DNA from: Treponema sp.
Lineage (GTDB): Bacteria > Spirochaetota > Spirochaetia > Treponematales > Breznakiellaceae
Assembly (NCBI GenBank): GCA_009781475.1
Contig: WQYB01000018.1
Span: 1-39,100, forward strand
Direction: 5' to 3'
DNA: 39,100 nucleotides
In this document: piece by piece, positions 16,682 to 24,702 of the stretch
Numbering within the stretch: position 1 is the first letter of the stretch
How the letters are laid out: each line of letters begins with the position of its first letter
Position numbers and translations under genes: made by a program
Notes under the pieces: model-generated
The model's database searches: none
What the model was told of the DNA's origin: nothing
The model's input: only the letters and a program-made list of their open reading frames with translations

Positions 16682-16694
16682 TAATTGCTTTAAA

Positions 16695-18164
16695 TCAAGC
16701 GGCTTTTTGTTTTTCTTTATCGTTAATATACATTGTAAAAATGTCAAAAAGTATAACGTCTATTTTTTGATTTCTTTCTACAAATTCTTCACGCATCATA
16801 ACAAGAGCTTCTTCCGGTGTCATTGATTTGCGGTAGACTCGGTGGGGGTCTGTAACACTATCATAAACATCAATTATTTCCAGGACTTTTGCGGGAAAAT
16901 AGGCAAGCGCACGGTAATCCAAAATGGGTTCCAAATCATAAGTGATGCAGTAATCTTGTTTTGCGCTTGGATTGGCTTTTTTATACTGTTCAAGGTACGC
17001 CCTAAAATAACCGTAACCTGTCGGATCACCGTAGTATTCGTGATGATAACCTGTAATAAGACTTGCTTCCATCGGATAATTGGTTTTATTCATAATGGAT
17101 TTATAACCCTGTTTTACATGGTCAATAACGATATTGCGGTTATATTTTTCTTCACCTTCGTGGTACTCAACAGCGTTCGCTTTGCCGATATCGTGAATTA
17201 AAAAACCGACAGCCCATTTAAAATATAAATCAGGAGGAATTGCCCTCATACCTCCGTAAAATATACGCTCAAGGATTATATCATCAATATTCATATGCGG
17301 AAGCAGTTTATGATAAAAATTGCGATACTTGGAAGCAAACGATATTCGCATTTTTTGTATTGCGCTTGATGTAGAAACAAGATTGTTATAATAAGATAAA
17401 AACGATAATCCGTTAAGATACACCCTGGTCATGTGCTGTACAATAGTGCCGTTGGATTTTTCTACAAGGATGTTCATTAATTCATTACTGAAAATATTTT
17501 CTGATATTAACTGAGCTGATGACTTTACCATATCATGTGTAGAATTTACAAGTTCCTGAGTGAGTTTTTTGGCTTCATCATCGGCAAGACGCAAGGCATC
17601 TTCCAAAGCAGCGTGGTTTATTAAAGCGGCGTCTTTGGCTGTATCTACAAGAGCTTCTGTAACTTCAGCTTCGTTTTTATATTTTTGCGCAAGGATTTCG
17701 CTTAATCGTTTTTTATCGTGTTTTAAATAATCAACTTTTTCTTTAAGAGGCATATTGGCAAAATATGTATATTCGTTTCCATATCCTACTTCAACTTCAA
17801 GCTCTTCGATATCATCATCTATTTTGTCATCTTTTTTATTATCAACTGCTGTTTCGGGAGCTTTTATGGTTTTTGACATATCCGCTTCCCAAACATCCGG
17901 TTTTTCATTAAATTTTTCTTTTAATTTATTAAAACCTTCTTCTGTAAGATAGTAATCCCAGTTTCCGCTTTGCAGCCAAAAACTTTCATGATTATCATAA
18001 AGGACTTTAAACGGCATAAGGCGTTTTTTTTGTGTTTCATTGTTTAAACAGAAAATGTGGATTTCTTCGTTTATAATAATGTCTATATAGAGTTTATTCA
18101 CACTCTTTTCGTTCTGCGATGATAATACTTTTGATAGCGGTATAATAGACTTTTTTACTGACAT
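16695..18164 (-). CDS. HD-domain (HD-GYP-like) protein
   Basis: 489 residues. The C-terminal half is an HD phosphohydrolase domain: HDIGKAN with His324-Asp325, then HVKQGYKSI, then HHEYYGDPTGYG, which resembles the HD-GYP signature HHE..DGxGYP but with PTGYG in place of GYP. Such domains often hydrolyse cyclic di-GMP; the altered motif makes this only probable. The N-terminal 120 residues may form a small beta domain that could sense a ligand, followed by an acidic linker (KKDDKIDDDIEELEVEVG) and a long helical region (about 150-240). There are no membrane segments. The conserved metal-binding histidines appear intact. Downstream of it is the candidate RNA region; upstream is the DHH gene in the same orientation, separated by a promoter region of 138 bases. 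Confidence 0.85.
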   Translation of the reverse strand: MSVKKSIIPLSKVLSSQNEKSVNKLYIDIIINEEIHIFCLNNETQKKRLMPFKVLYDNHESFWLQSGNWDYYLTEEGFNKLKEKFNEKPDVWEADMSKTIKAPETAVDNKKDDKIDDDIEELEVEVGYGNEYTYFANMPLKEKVDYLKHDKKRLSEILAQKYKNEAEVTEALVDTAKDAALINHAALEDALRLADDEAKKLTQELVNSTHDMVKSSAQLISENIFSNELMNILVEKSNGTIVQHMTRVYLNGLSFLSYYNNLVSTSSAIQKMRISFASKYRNFYHKLLPHMNIDDIILERIFYGGMRAIPPDLYFKWAVGFLIHDIGKANAVEYHEGEEKYNRNIVIDHVKQGYKSIMNKTNYPMEASLITGYHHEYYGDPTGYGYFRAYLEQYKKANPSAKQDYCITYDLEPILDYRALAYFPAKVLEIIDVYDSVTDPHRVYRKSMTPEEALVMMREEFVERNQKIDVILFDIFTMYINDKEKQKAA

Positions 18165-18172
18165 ACTTTTAC

Positions 18173-18199
18173 ATTATAGAATTTCCAATATTTTTTCAA
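18173..18199 (-). promoter_or_regulatory. Promoter of the HD-domain gene, very short leader
   Basis: On the minus strand, TTGAAA (18199-18194), a 15-base spacer and TATAAT (18178-18173) predict a start about two bases before the ATG at 18164. There is no Shine-Dalgarno. Just upstream, GTACAAT occurs twice on the plus strand (about 18237 and 18268), a possible regulatory repeat. Confidence 0.45.
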
Positions 18200-18302
18200 G
18201 ATATTACCCGTACTTTAACAAATATATATAACTATAGTACAATTATTTATACATTTTTACGATTTTTGTACAATATTGATAAAAAACAGCTATTTTTACG
18301 TT

Positions 18303-19214
18303 TTAAGCCTGTGTAATTCTATCTATGATTTCCGCTATGATTTTATCTGCGTCTTCATAAGTTACCTGGCAAGTACCAACCTGTTTATGCCCGCCGCCGC
18401 CATAACCGAGCAGCATGGAACCGACATCCGCAGTGCTGGAACGGTTAATGATGCTGTGACCGAGTGTAATGGCTACATTAGACTTATTCCGCCCGTCTAC
18501 AATCCAAATTGAAATATTCTGCTCGGGGAAAAGCGTATAAATGATGAATCTATTACCGGCGTAAATGGTATCTACATCACGAAGGTCAACTTTTATTATA
18601 TTTCCGCAAACCTGTGCGTGATCTTTGATCATATTTGTAAATAGATCTTTTTGCTGGTAATACAAATCAAGACGTTCTTTTACATCAGAAAGATCCAGGA
18701 TTTCCTTAATTGATTTTTCGGCGCATGCTTTTGCCAAAACTGCCATTAAATCGTAATTACTGATGGTAAAATTGCGGAATCTGCCAAGCCCTGTGCGCGG
18801 ATCCATGATAAATCCCAATAATACCCAGTCTTTTGGGTTTAAAATTTCATCAGCGCTTAAATCGCCGGAATCCACTTTATCAACATAATGTATCATTTCT
18901 GCGAATTTGCCTAATTTGGCGTCACCGCCGTAGTATTCATATACTACGCGCGCACAGCTTGGAGCTTGTTTTGATACACCTTCAAAAAATATATCATTAC
19001 CTAGTCTTTCTGATTCGCTGGAATGATGATCAAACCACAATTTACAGCCCTTTATGTAGGGAATATTCGCTAAAATATCGTTATCTGTAGCTTCGATTAA
19101 ACCGTCTTGTATATCTTTTGGATGGACAAATTTCCAATCATCTATTAATCCCAAGTATGATAATAACGCCCCGCAGGCCAAGCCGTCAAAATCTGATCTG
19201 GTAAATAACCTCAT
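18303..19214 (-). CDS. DHH/DHHA1-family phosphoesterase
   Basis: 303 residues. The N-terminus MRLFTRSDFDGLACG carries the DxD metal motif, followed by the family DHH signature in LWFDHHSSESER and a further aspartate at YVDKVDSGDLS. The C-terminus has the DHHA1 glycine motif LGYGGGGHKQVG. The overall plan matches nanoRNase and cyclic-dinucleotide or exopolyphosphatase relatives; the exact substrate cannot be read. It is cytoplasmic. The start has TAGGAGT about nine bases upstream, a good Shine-Dalgarno, in contrast to its downstream neighbour. If the HD protein acts on cyclic dinucleotides, a linear dinucleotide hydrolase next door would fit, but this is inference from adjacency. Confidence 0.88.
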   Translation of the reverse strand: MRLFTRSDFDGLACGALLSYLGLIDDWKFVHPKDIQDGLIEATDNDILANIPYIKGCKLWFDHHSSESERLGNDIFFEGVSKQAPSCARVVYEYYGGDAKLGKFAEMIHYVDKVDSGDLSADEILNPKDWVLLGFIMDPRTGLGRFRNFTISNYDLMAVLAKACAEKSIKEILDLSDVKERLDLYYQQKDLFTNMIKDHAQVCGNIIKVDLRDVDTIYAGNRFIIYTLFPEQNISIWIVDGRNKSNVAITLGHSIINRSSTADVGSMLLGYGGGGHKQVGTCQVTYEDADKIIAEIIDRITQA

Positions 19215-19288
19215 TCTTTACAACTCCTAATATATACCTACTATATATTATAGCAAAAATAATTGTAAATGGAAATGGTAAATTTGGA

Positions 19289-20098
19289 TTATCGGATGAA
19301 AATTTCTGAGTTTATTCTATTTGTAAACCAGTTTAGTACCGCAATTGCACGGTTATTGAAGGAATTGCTGATTCTGTCTCCCATACCCGGTATTGTAGAA
19401 GCTCTTGCCATGGAAACGGCGTAAACCAAAATACTGTCGCCGCAGTCAATAACCGCTATTATAGAACGTAAATTGCCTCTTCCTATGGCAGGTATAATGC
19501 CGTAACTCATGGCGGTTGTATTTGTCTGCGAAAAAAAGATGGAATCCGCTGTATTTATGTAATGATAAGAGTAAATATTGTCTCCAAAGGTTGAATCTAT
19601 CTGTCTTGCGTTTAAAGTTAAGGTCTGCGGAAGCTGAGTGTAAACAGGGTCGGGAAGAGGATTTTTGGCTTGTGCATTATCTATAACAGTTGAACTTTCA
19701 TAAAATATACGCATGGTATTGCGGCTTGCAGAAAAATATTGTATTCCTGTTAATGTACTGATTGCCGTTAATTGGTTAAAAATCCCGATTTTCTGTCTTT
19801 CATCCCAATTTTGTACGGATGAATGATAAATTGATGGTTTTGTGTATAAATACAGGGCTTCGATCATAATATTAGGATTGAGCGAATTCCTGGTTAGATT
19901 GACATACTGTCTCAATTCGGTATTTTGCGGCAATAATTTCGGCGTGGGGTTTCTTAACTGTGTTTCTATGATTTGCCCGCGCTCTGATGCTCTAAGCAGC
20001 GCCGCTGTATCCGAAGGGATTAAATCTTCAATAGGGACAGGGAAAACACATATACTTGCAGCGAAAAGAAAGATAGTTATAAAAATCCCTGTCTTCAA
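19289..20098 (-). CDS. Exported protein of unknown function
   Basis: 269 residues. The N-terminus MKTGIFITIFLFAASICVFP is a Sec-type signal without an obvious lipobox, so it is probably periplasmic or outer-membrane associated. The mature part begins PIEDLIPSDTAALLRASE and contains conserved-looking segments (LTLNARQIDSTFGDN, YGIIPAIGRGNLRS, AVSMARASTIPG). I believe this is a spirochaete-restricted family but cannot name it. It lies 13 bases after jag and shares its direction, so it may be carried by the rpmH-yidC-jag transcript. Confidence 0.72.
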   Translation of the reverse strand: MKTGIFITIFLFAASICVFPVPIEDLIPSDTAALLRASERGQIIETQLRNPTPKLLPQNTELRQYVNLTRNSLNPNIMIEALYLYTKPSIYHSSVQNWDERQKIGIFNQLTAISTLTGIQYFSASRNTMRIFYESSTVIDNAQAKNPLPDPVYTQLPQTLTLNARQIDSTFGDNIYSYHYINTADSIFFSQTNTTAMSYGIIPAIGRGNLRSIIAVIDCGDSILVYAVSMARASTIPGMGDRISNSFNNRAIAVLNWFTNRINSEIFIR

Positions 20099-20111
20099 TA
20101 TGATTTACCTT

Positions 20112-20846
20112 TTATTTTAATCCGCGGTAATAAACACGTACCTGTTTATATAAACCATCTCCTTCGCTTTTGGTTTCAATATCGCCGATATCATTTAATG
20201 TAGTATGGATAAGCCATCTGTCAAACGGATTCATGGGTTCCAGTAAGACAGAACCCCGGCTTTCCCTCACTTTTTCCGCCACATTATAAGCAAGACGCAC
20301 AAGGGATTCTTCCCTGCGGATACGGTAGTTTTCAGTATCTAATATTATTCGGGTATCTTCTTTTCCAAGCCTTCCTGCGTAAATATTTAAAAGCATTTGC
20401 AGGGCATCAAGGTTTTTCCCTTTTTTCCCGATCAAAATTGATGAATGACTGGAATCAATTTTAATGCCAAGTTTTTGTTTATCCCGGAATAAAATTATAA
20501 CTTTACCGGGATATCCCATACGTTCTATTATACCGGAAGTAAATTCAATCATTTTTTCTTCGAATTCATTTTGAGGTATTGGATCTCCGAAAACAGGTTT
20601 GCTTTGCGGCGTTGTTCTTTCTTTTCTTTCGGTATTATTGCTTGACGGCCGGGGAGCCTGCGAGCTTTTCGCAGGGGACCCAAAATTAGGCACATGAACC
20701 TTTATCCGAACCAAACCTTTTTTAAATAAACCGCTTTTTTGAGTTTCCAGAATTTCAACATCAAAATCGTCTTTTTCAAGACCAAGTTCTCCTGCCGCTC
20801 TGTCAATCGCTTCTTTTTCGGTGCGTCCTTCAAATTCAAATTCCAT
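20112..20846 (-). CDS. jag: Jag/KhpB-type RNA-binding protein
   Basis: 244 residues. An N-terminal Jag_N domain (EGRTEKEAIDRAAGELGL, residues 5-55) is followed by a Pro/Ser-rich linker (about 70-100), a KH domain with SILIGKKGKNLDALQML near 150, and an R3H domain at the C-terminus (RIRREESLVRLAYNVAEKV and MNPFDRWLIHTTLND). In Gram-positive relatives KhpB/EloR regulates cell elongation and septation. It starts 12 bases after yidC, the usual arrangement. It is cytoplasmic. Confidence 0.92.
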   Translation of the reverse strand: MEFEFEGRTEKEAIDRAAGELGLEKDDFDVEILETQKSGLFKKGLVRIKVHVPNFGSPAKSSQAPRPSSNNTERKERTTPQSKPVFGDPIPQNEFEEKMIEFTSGIIERMGYPGKVIILFRDKQKLGIKIDSSHSSILIGKKGKNLDALQMLLNIYAGRLGKEDTRIILDTENYRIRREESLVRLAYNVAEKVRESRGSVLLEPMNPFDRWLIHTTLNDIGDIETKSEGDGLYKQVRVYYRGLK

Positions 20847-20858
20847 ATATATGCTCCT

Positions 20859-22721
20859 TTATTTTCTTTTTTTCTTTTTACCGGGGGCAATCACAGGTCT
20901 GTCCGGTTTTTTATTAAAAACATCAGCGGCAGGTTCAGCCTGAGCCAACGCCGCTCTTTTTGCAATAATATATCTATTAATCAGTATCTGCTGTACAAGA
21001 GTAAGCACGTTAGATGAAATCCAGTAAATCAAAAGTCCCGATGGTACGTTATATAATACGAAGAAAAATACAATCGGCATGATGTATAACATCATCTTCA
21101 TCTGAGCGTTTGATTGCTGTCCCGGCATCTGCGTAACTTTTCCGTAAAGAAGCTGAGATGCTACATAAATAAACGGCAGAGCTCTTAATGCAGTCCAGCC
21201 TAAAATCGGAACTCTGAAATACTCAAACTGTACTATATATTCGGGTATAGAAAGGTCGGGTATCCATCCGGGGATAAAACCCGCTCCGCGCAAGTCAAAG
21301 TGGTTGTTAAAAAGACTGAACATTGCAATAAATATCGGGATCTGTAAAAGCATTGGAAGACATCCGGAAATGGGGTTATAACCTTCCTGTTTATAGAAGT
21401 TTGCCATTTCTGCCTGTAATTTCTGCGGATTGCCTTTATGTTTATCTTGTATTTCTTTGATCTTTGGAGCCAGTGCCTGCATCCGCTGAGTAGCTTCTGA
21501 GCCTTTTTTGGTCAGAGGGAAGAAAAGTATTTTTATTAATAATGTAAGCAGAATTATCGAAATACCGTAATTTGGAACAACTCTATTTATTCCAAGCAAT
21601 AGCCATTTCAACCCTTTTTCCAGCGGTGAGAAAATTCCAAAAAATCCCCGTGTATTTGTTACTTCTACAAGATTCATATCTCTTATGCCGAATTCATTTC
21701 TGCCTGTGTTGTAGTTTACAAGTATTTCCTGGGTTTTAGGTCCAAGATAAAAACGGAATGTATCTTCTACTTTTGATATACCGGATGCAGGACGGATAAT
21801 ATTCAGCCTTGAAGCTGCCGGAATTCCTGGTTCATCTTTATCCGAAAAATTCATTGTGTACTGTGTTAGGGGAATAGCGATGAAGGTAAAATACTTACCT
21901 GTTATGGCAGACCATGTTGGATTGTAATCGATAAGCTGCTCATTTGCTTTTTCGTCTCTTCTTTTGCCGTTTGTGAATGTAATGTATCGCCTGTAATCTT
22001 CATAATGTGTGTCGAGTCTTTCAAAAACAGGACCTATTTGAGGACCAAATGATAATGTGTAAGTGTCTATACCCTGCACATGAAATCCTCCGTCAATTAT
22101 AACTGTAAGCTCAAACATAAATTCATTCGGTTTAAAATCGTAACGCTTTGTTAATAAAAATCTGCCGTCAGAATCCTGTGATGCAGAAGGAACTGAAAAA
22201 TAACGTGAAAATTCTACAGAATATTCTGATAAACGGTTAACATTAAAATTGTAATTTCCTGTATCAAGATCGCCTGATGTTATTAAAAAGGCATTTGCCT
22301 CTTTATCGCCTGATAAAATTAATTCCACATAACGGTCAGGATCACCGTCTTTTTTTCTTTGATCTTTCCATATAAAAGATGTCATATTGCCGCCTGCGTT
22401 TGTAAGAACAGCGCGGTATAATTCTGTTTCGATTATCTGCGGCGGCTGCAGTTCGATTACATCCTGCGGAACCTGCTGTACTGTTTCTGATGCTGCAGTT
22501 TGCTCAGGTGTTTGTGCAATCTGTGTTTGATCATTTTGAGATACACTTGCCTGATTTGAAGTATCTGTTGTTGCTTCATTGGTTGTGGGTGTTATATCCT
22601 GAATTTCCACAGCGGGTTCTTCCAGCTGCTGCCGCTGCGCAAACCGCTGTCCCTGCCAAATAAAGCTGATTATCAATACAAGAGTCATTAACACTATCGC
22701 AAGTAATGTATTTTTTTCCAT
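20859..22721 (-). CDS. yidC: Membrane protein insertase YidC
   Basis: Inserts and folds inner-membrane proteins, alone or with SecYEG. 620 residues, the Gram-negative (long) form. Residues 3-22 are the first membrane segment; a Gln/Thr-rich linker (25-85) leads to the periplasmic beta-sandwich P1 domain (about 85-360). The conserved 5-helix core follows, with PNYGISIILLTLLIKILFFP and the helix hairpin ATQRMQALAPKIKEIQDKHK. FYKQEGYNPISGCLPMLLQI and the last helices complete the family. The tail is basic (KKKKRK). AAGGAT lies upstream of the ATG, 10 bases after yidD. Confidence 0.96.
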   Translation of the reverse strand: MEKNTLLAIVLMTLVLIISFIWQGQRFAQRQQLEEPAVEIQDITPTTNEATTDTSNQASVSQNDQTQIAQTPEQTAASETVQQVPQDVIELQPPQIIETELYRAVLTNAGGNMTSFIWKDQRKKDGDPDRYVELILSGDKEANAFLITSGDLDTGNYNFNVNRLSEYSVEFSRYFSVPSASQDSDGRFLLTKRYDFKPNEFMFELTVIIDGGFHVQGIDTYTLSFGPQIGPVFERLDTHYEDYRRYITFTNGKRRDEKANEQLIDYNPTWSAITGKYFTFIAIPLTQYTMNFSDKDEPGIPAASRLNIIRPASGISKVEDTFRFYLGPKTQEILVNYNTGRNEFGIRDMNLVEVTNTRGFFGIFSPLEKGLKWLLLGINRVVPNYGISIILLTLLIKILFFPLTKKGSEATQRMQALAPKIKEIQDKHKGNPQKLQAEMANFYKQEGYNPISGCLPMLLQIPIFIAMFSLFNNHFDLRGAGFIPGWIPDLSIPEYIVQFEYFRVPILGWTALRALPFIYVASQLLYGKVTQMPGQQSNAQMKMMLYIMPIVFFFVLYNVPSGLLIYWISSNVLTLVQQILINRYIIAKRAALAQAEPAADVFNKKPDRPVIAPGKKKKRK

Positions 22722-22730
22722 TTTTTATCC

Positions 22731-22985
22731 TTAAATAATTATTTTTGATTTTATTAATGAAAATGATGGTATAACATCAGGAACCGGATCATAACCGCCT
22801 CTTTTAAAAGGATGGCAGCGAAGGATTCTCTTTACTGCCAGAAAGCAACCCTGAAAAAAACCGTGTTTACATACAGCTTCGTAGGCATAAGCCGAACAAC
22901 TAGGGTAATACCTGCAAGAAGGCGGGAAATGCGGGGAAATCGCTAATTGGTAAAATCGAATAAACGCTAGTATTATATACTTCAT
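22731..22985 (-). CDS. yidD: Membrane protein insertion efficiency factor YidD
   Basis: 84 residues. The signature [20 protein letters not shown] with three cysteines (SCRYYPSC..), then [18 protein letters not shown], is typical of YidD, an amphipathic peripheral protein that assists insertion with YidC. The ATG overlaps the rnpA stop by four bases (ATGA), so translation is coupled. Confidence 0.95.
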   Translation of the reverse strand: MKYIILAFIRFYQLAISPHFPPSCRYYPSCSAYAYEAVCKHGFFQGCFLAVKRILRCHPFKRGGYDPVPDVIPSFSLIKSKIII

Positions 22986-23368
22986 TTTATTAAACCGGCT
23001 TTTAAAAAAAGGGATTCAAGCTGCTTTTGTCTGTCTTGCAGCCGGGTCTTGCTAAAAAGAGGTTCAGGAAAAATCAATAAAATTAAATCATGTCCGCTCC
23101 AAAGGCGGTTTTTCGTTAACCTATAGGCTTCTCTGCCAAGACGCCTTGCACGATTTCTGGCAACAGCGTTCCAGGCTTTCCTGTCTTCCTTAGAGGCTTT
23201 GGAAAATGTAAAACAAATACGGTTGTAAGGTAAATTATTTTTTATAACAAATAATCTGGCTCCCTGACAACTATACCGTTTACCCTTGCCAAAAACCTCC
23301 TGAATCTCTTTCCTTCCCTTTAAATGTTCATTTCGCTTAAAGCGAAAATCTGATCCTGAAATTAACAT
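22982..23368 (-). CDS. rnpA: Ribonuclease P protein component
   Basis: The protein subunit of RNase P, which matures tRNA 5' ends. 128 residues. [20 protein letters not shown] is the N-terminal region, and the RNA-binding signature appears as [15 protein letters not shown]. It begins 25 bases after rpmH and overlaps yidD by four bases. No strong Shine-Dalgarno precedes the ATG, so it is probably translated by coupling to rpmH or from an overlapping GTG. The RNA subunit (rnpB) is not in this window. Confidence 0.94.
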   Translation of the reverse strand: MLISGSDFRFKRNEHLKGRKEIQEVFGKGKRYSCQGARLFVIKNNLPYNRICFTFSKASKEDRKAWNAVARNRARRLGREAYRLTKNRLWSGHDLILLIFPEPLFSKTRLQDRQKQLESLFLKAGLIK

Positions 23369-23393
23369 TTCACGGTCAGAGACATTGTCATTC

Positions 23394-23549
23394 CTAATAG
23401 GGCTTTTTCTCGTCAGAAACTGATAGTTTTAATCTGCCCTTTGCTCTGCGGCGTTTTAATACTAGCCGTCCGCCCCTTGTTTTCATACGGGCACGAAACC
23501 CAAATTTTCGGTTTCTTTTCACTTTACTGGGTTGATAAGTGCGTTTCAT
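23394..23549 (-). CDS. rpmH: 50S ribosomal protein L34
   Basis: 51 residues: [20 protein letters not shown], then the basic [19 protein letters not shown]. The start at ATG 23549 is fixed by AGGAGATG seven bases upstream and by the conserved N-terminus; a longer in-frame extension to 23588 is not used. TTGTCA at 23588-23583 with TATAGG 17 bases later is a plausible promoter for the whole rpmH-rnpA-yidD-yidC-jag block. Unlike in many bacteria, dnaA is not its neighbour. Confidence 0.97.
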   Translation of the reverse strand: MKRTYQPSKVKRNRKFGFRARMKTRGGRLVLKRRRAKGRLKLSVSDEKKPY

Positions 23550-23623
23550 GGTATCATCTCCTATATATAAGTCCGCTTTAGCTGACAATCTGTTTAACTG
23601 TTTGGCTTTGGCGAACTAAGGTT

Positions 23624-23648
23624 CTTAATAACGAAATTGATTATTAAG
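23624..23648. promoter_or_regulatory. Inverted repeat CTTAATAA-N9-TTATTAAG
   Basis: A perfect 8-base dyad (23624-23631 and 23641-23648) in the 118-base divergent gap between rpmH and the Aat-like gene. Position and symmetry fit a dimeric regulator's operator; no known regulator site is recognised. AT-rich composition raises the chance of a random match. Confidence 0.3.
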
Positions 23649-23667
23649 TTTAAAATATTGAAGGAAA

Positions 23668-24474
23668 ATGGTCAAGCATATGCATATAAAATATACCCTT
23701 TCGGGGCTTATTTATATGAACTCAGAAGATGATTGCGAAAAAATAGTAGATGTCATGCTTGCTACAGATTATGACGGTGAATTCTGCGTTGCCGAAGGTT
23801 TCCAGCCGGAATTTACCGCAAGATTGATGGAAGCCGGCTTTTTGGTAATGTCTATGGGAATTCCCAAAAATGATGATACACAGGACGAACTATTCTATGT
23901 CATGCTTCCCAAGCTGCATCTTGTCCGTTCGGCTCTGTTTTATGAAAACTTGCATATAAAAAAATCGATTCGCCGTTTTTTAAATCGTTATGAGTTAAGA
24001 GCCGATGCCGAATTCGATCATATTATTGACAGCTGTGTAGAAAAACACGGCGCTGACTGGCTTACACCTCCTCTTGTTGATTGTATTAAAAAGATACGAA
24101 ATGCCGCTTTAAAACGTTTTAATGACGATTCGCAGTCCGCACCAGAACTCCCTGCGAAACCTGGTCTTCTTGCGAAGCCCGGGTTTTCTCCGAAACCCTT
24201 CGCGTATCCCGCATCTTTTGCTCTTTACCGTGACGGAAAACTTGTCGCAGGCGAGTTTGGCGTAATTTGCGGTAAAATTTACACAAGTTATTCGGGTTTT
24301 TATTATGAAGATAACGCAGGTACAGTTCAGCTTATCCTTGCCGCACAATATTTACAAGAACACGGTTTTTCTTATTTTGACATGGGTATGCCGATGGACT
24401 ATAAAAACGATCTTGGCGCTGTGGACATAAGCCCGCAGGAGTTTGTGAAGTTGTTTAGAGACGCGCAGGTATGA
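23668..24474 (+). CDS. Aat-like leucyl/phenylalanyl-tRNA-protein transferase family (GNAT fold)
   Basis: 268 residues. Several stretches fit the Aat family: HIKKSIRRFLNRYELRADAE (the SLRRxLR.. region), the WLTPPLVDCIKKI block, KLVAGEFGVICGKIYTSYSG (LVGGLYGV..FFGESMF equivalent) and the C-terminal HGFSYFDMGMPMDYKNDLGA (FxxIDxQ...LGA equivalent). Aat adds Leu or Phe to N-terminal Arg/Lys, marking proteins for Clp degradation; clpP is also in this window. Match to canonical Aat is remote and the F-P-W motif is not evident, so a related aminoacyl transferase is possible. A Pro/Lys linker with a tandem repeat splits the protein near residues 162-180. The start ATG 23668 has AAGGA close upstream; ATG 23680 is the alternative. 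It ends with TGA. Confidence 0.65.
   Translation: MVKHMHIKYTLSGLIYMNSEDDCEKIVDVMLATDYDGEFCVAEGFQPEFTARLMEAGFLVMSMGIPKNDDTQDELFYVMLPKLHLVRSALFYENLHIKKSIRRFLNRYELRADAEFDHIIDSCVEKHGADWLTPPLVDCIKKIRNAALKRFNDDSQSAPELPAKPGLLAKPGFSPKPFAYPASFALYRDGKLVAGEFGVICGKIYTSYSGFYYEDNAGTVQLILAAQYLQEHGFSYFDMGMPMDYKNDLGAVDISPQEFVKLFRDAQV
24151..24204 (+). repeat. Three 18-base tandem units inside the Aat-like gene
   Basis: Three consecutive degenerate 18-base units at 24151, 24169 and 24187, sharing a CCGAAACC-like core, encode PAKPGL, LAKPGF and SPKPFA. In-frame expansion creates a flexible Pro/Lys linker in a region where Aat relatives need no extra residues. Confidence 0.65.
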
Positions 24475-24479
24475 GCTTG

Positions 24480-24506
24480 TCCAGCACCTAAAATTTAGGT
24501 GCTGGA
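24480..24506 (+). terminator. Perfect 27-base palindrome after the Aat-like gene
   Basis: TCCAGCACCTAAA and TTTAGGTGCTGGA are exact inverted arms around a single A, six bases after the TGA stop. As RNA it gives a strong stem with an AT-rich loop, but no T-run follows, so it may stabilise the 3' end or bind a protein as well as terminate. The remaining 24507-24702 holds nothing recognisable except the pth promoter region. Confidence 0.55.
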
Positions 24507-24688
24507 TGAATGTGGTTCGTGGTAAAAATTCTTACATCCGGAGATGATGGGGAGATTTCGCTAACTCTCTTTAAAGAAATTAACAGGCAAAGATTTTTGC
24601 AGATCACCTTTTTTATTTATGTTAAAAATAATTAACCACTACACAAACCCGGATAATTCCATTCGGCTTATATTTTTCTTCATTTTTA

Positions 24689-24696
24689 TATAAACT
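24689..24696 (+). promoter_or_regulatory. Candidate -10 region of pth
   Basis: TATAAACT overlaps two possible -10 hexamers (TATAAA 24689-24694, TAAACT 24691-24696) whose predicted starts are 24701 and 24703, at or two bases before the ATG (24703). No Shine-Dalgarno and no good -35. Confidence 0.35.
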
Positions 24697-24702
24697 AAAA
24701 CC

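Noticed and set aside
22731-23549. Overlap of rnpA and yidD as a sign of frameshift
   Set aside because: A four-base ATGA overlap is the normal coupled arrangement, and both proteins are full length.
23369-23667. Replication origin next to rpmH
   Set aside because: No dnaA gene, no cluster of TTATCCACA-type boxes and no AT-rich unwinding element beyond ordinary composition.
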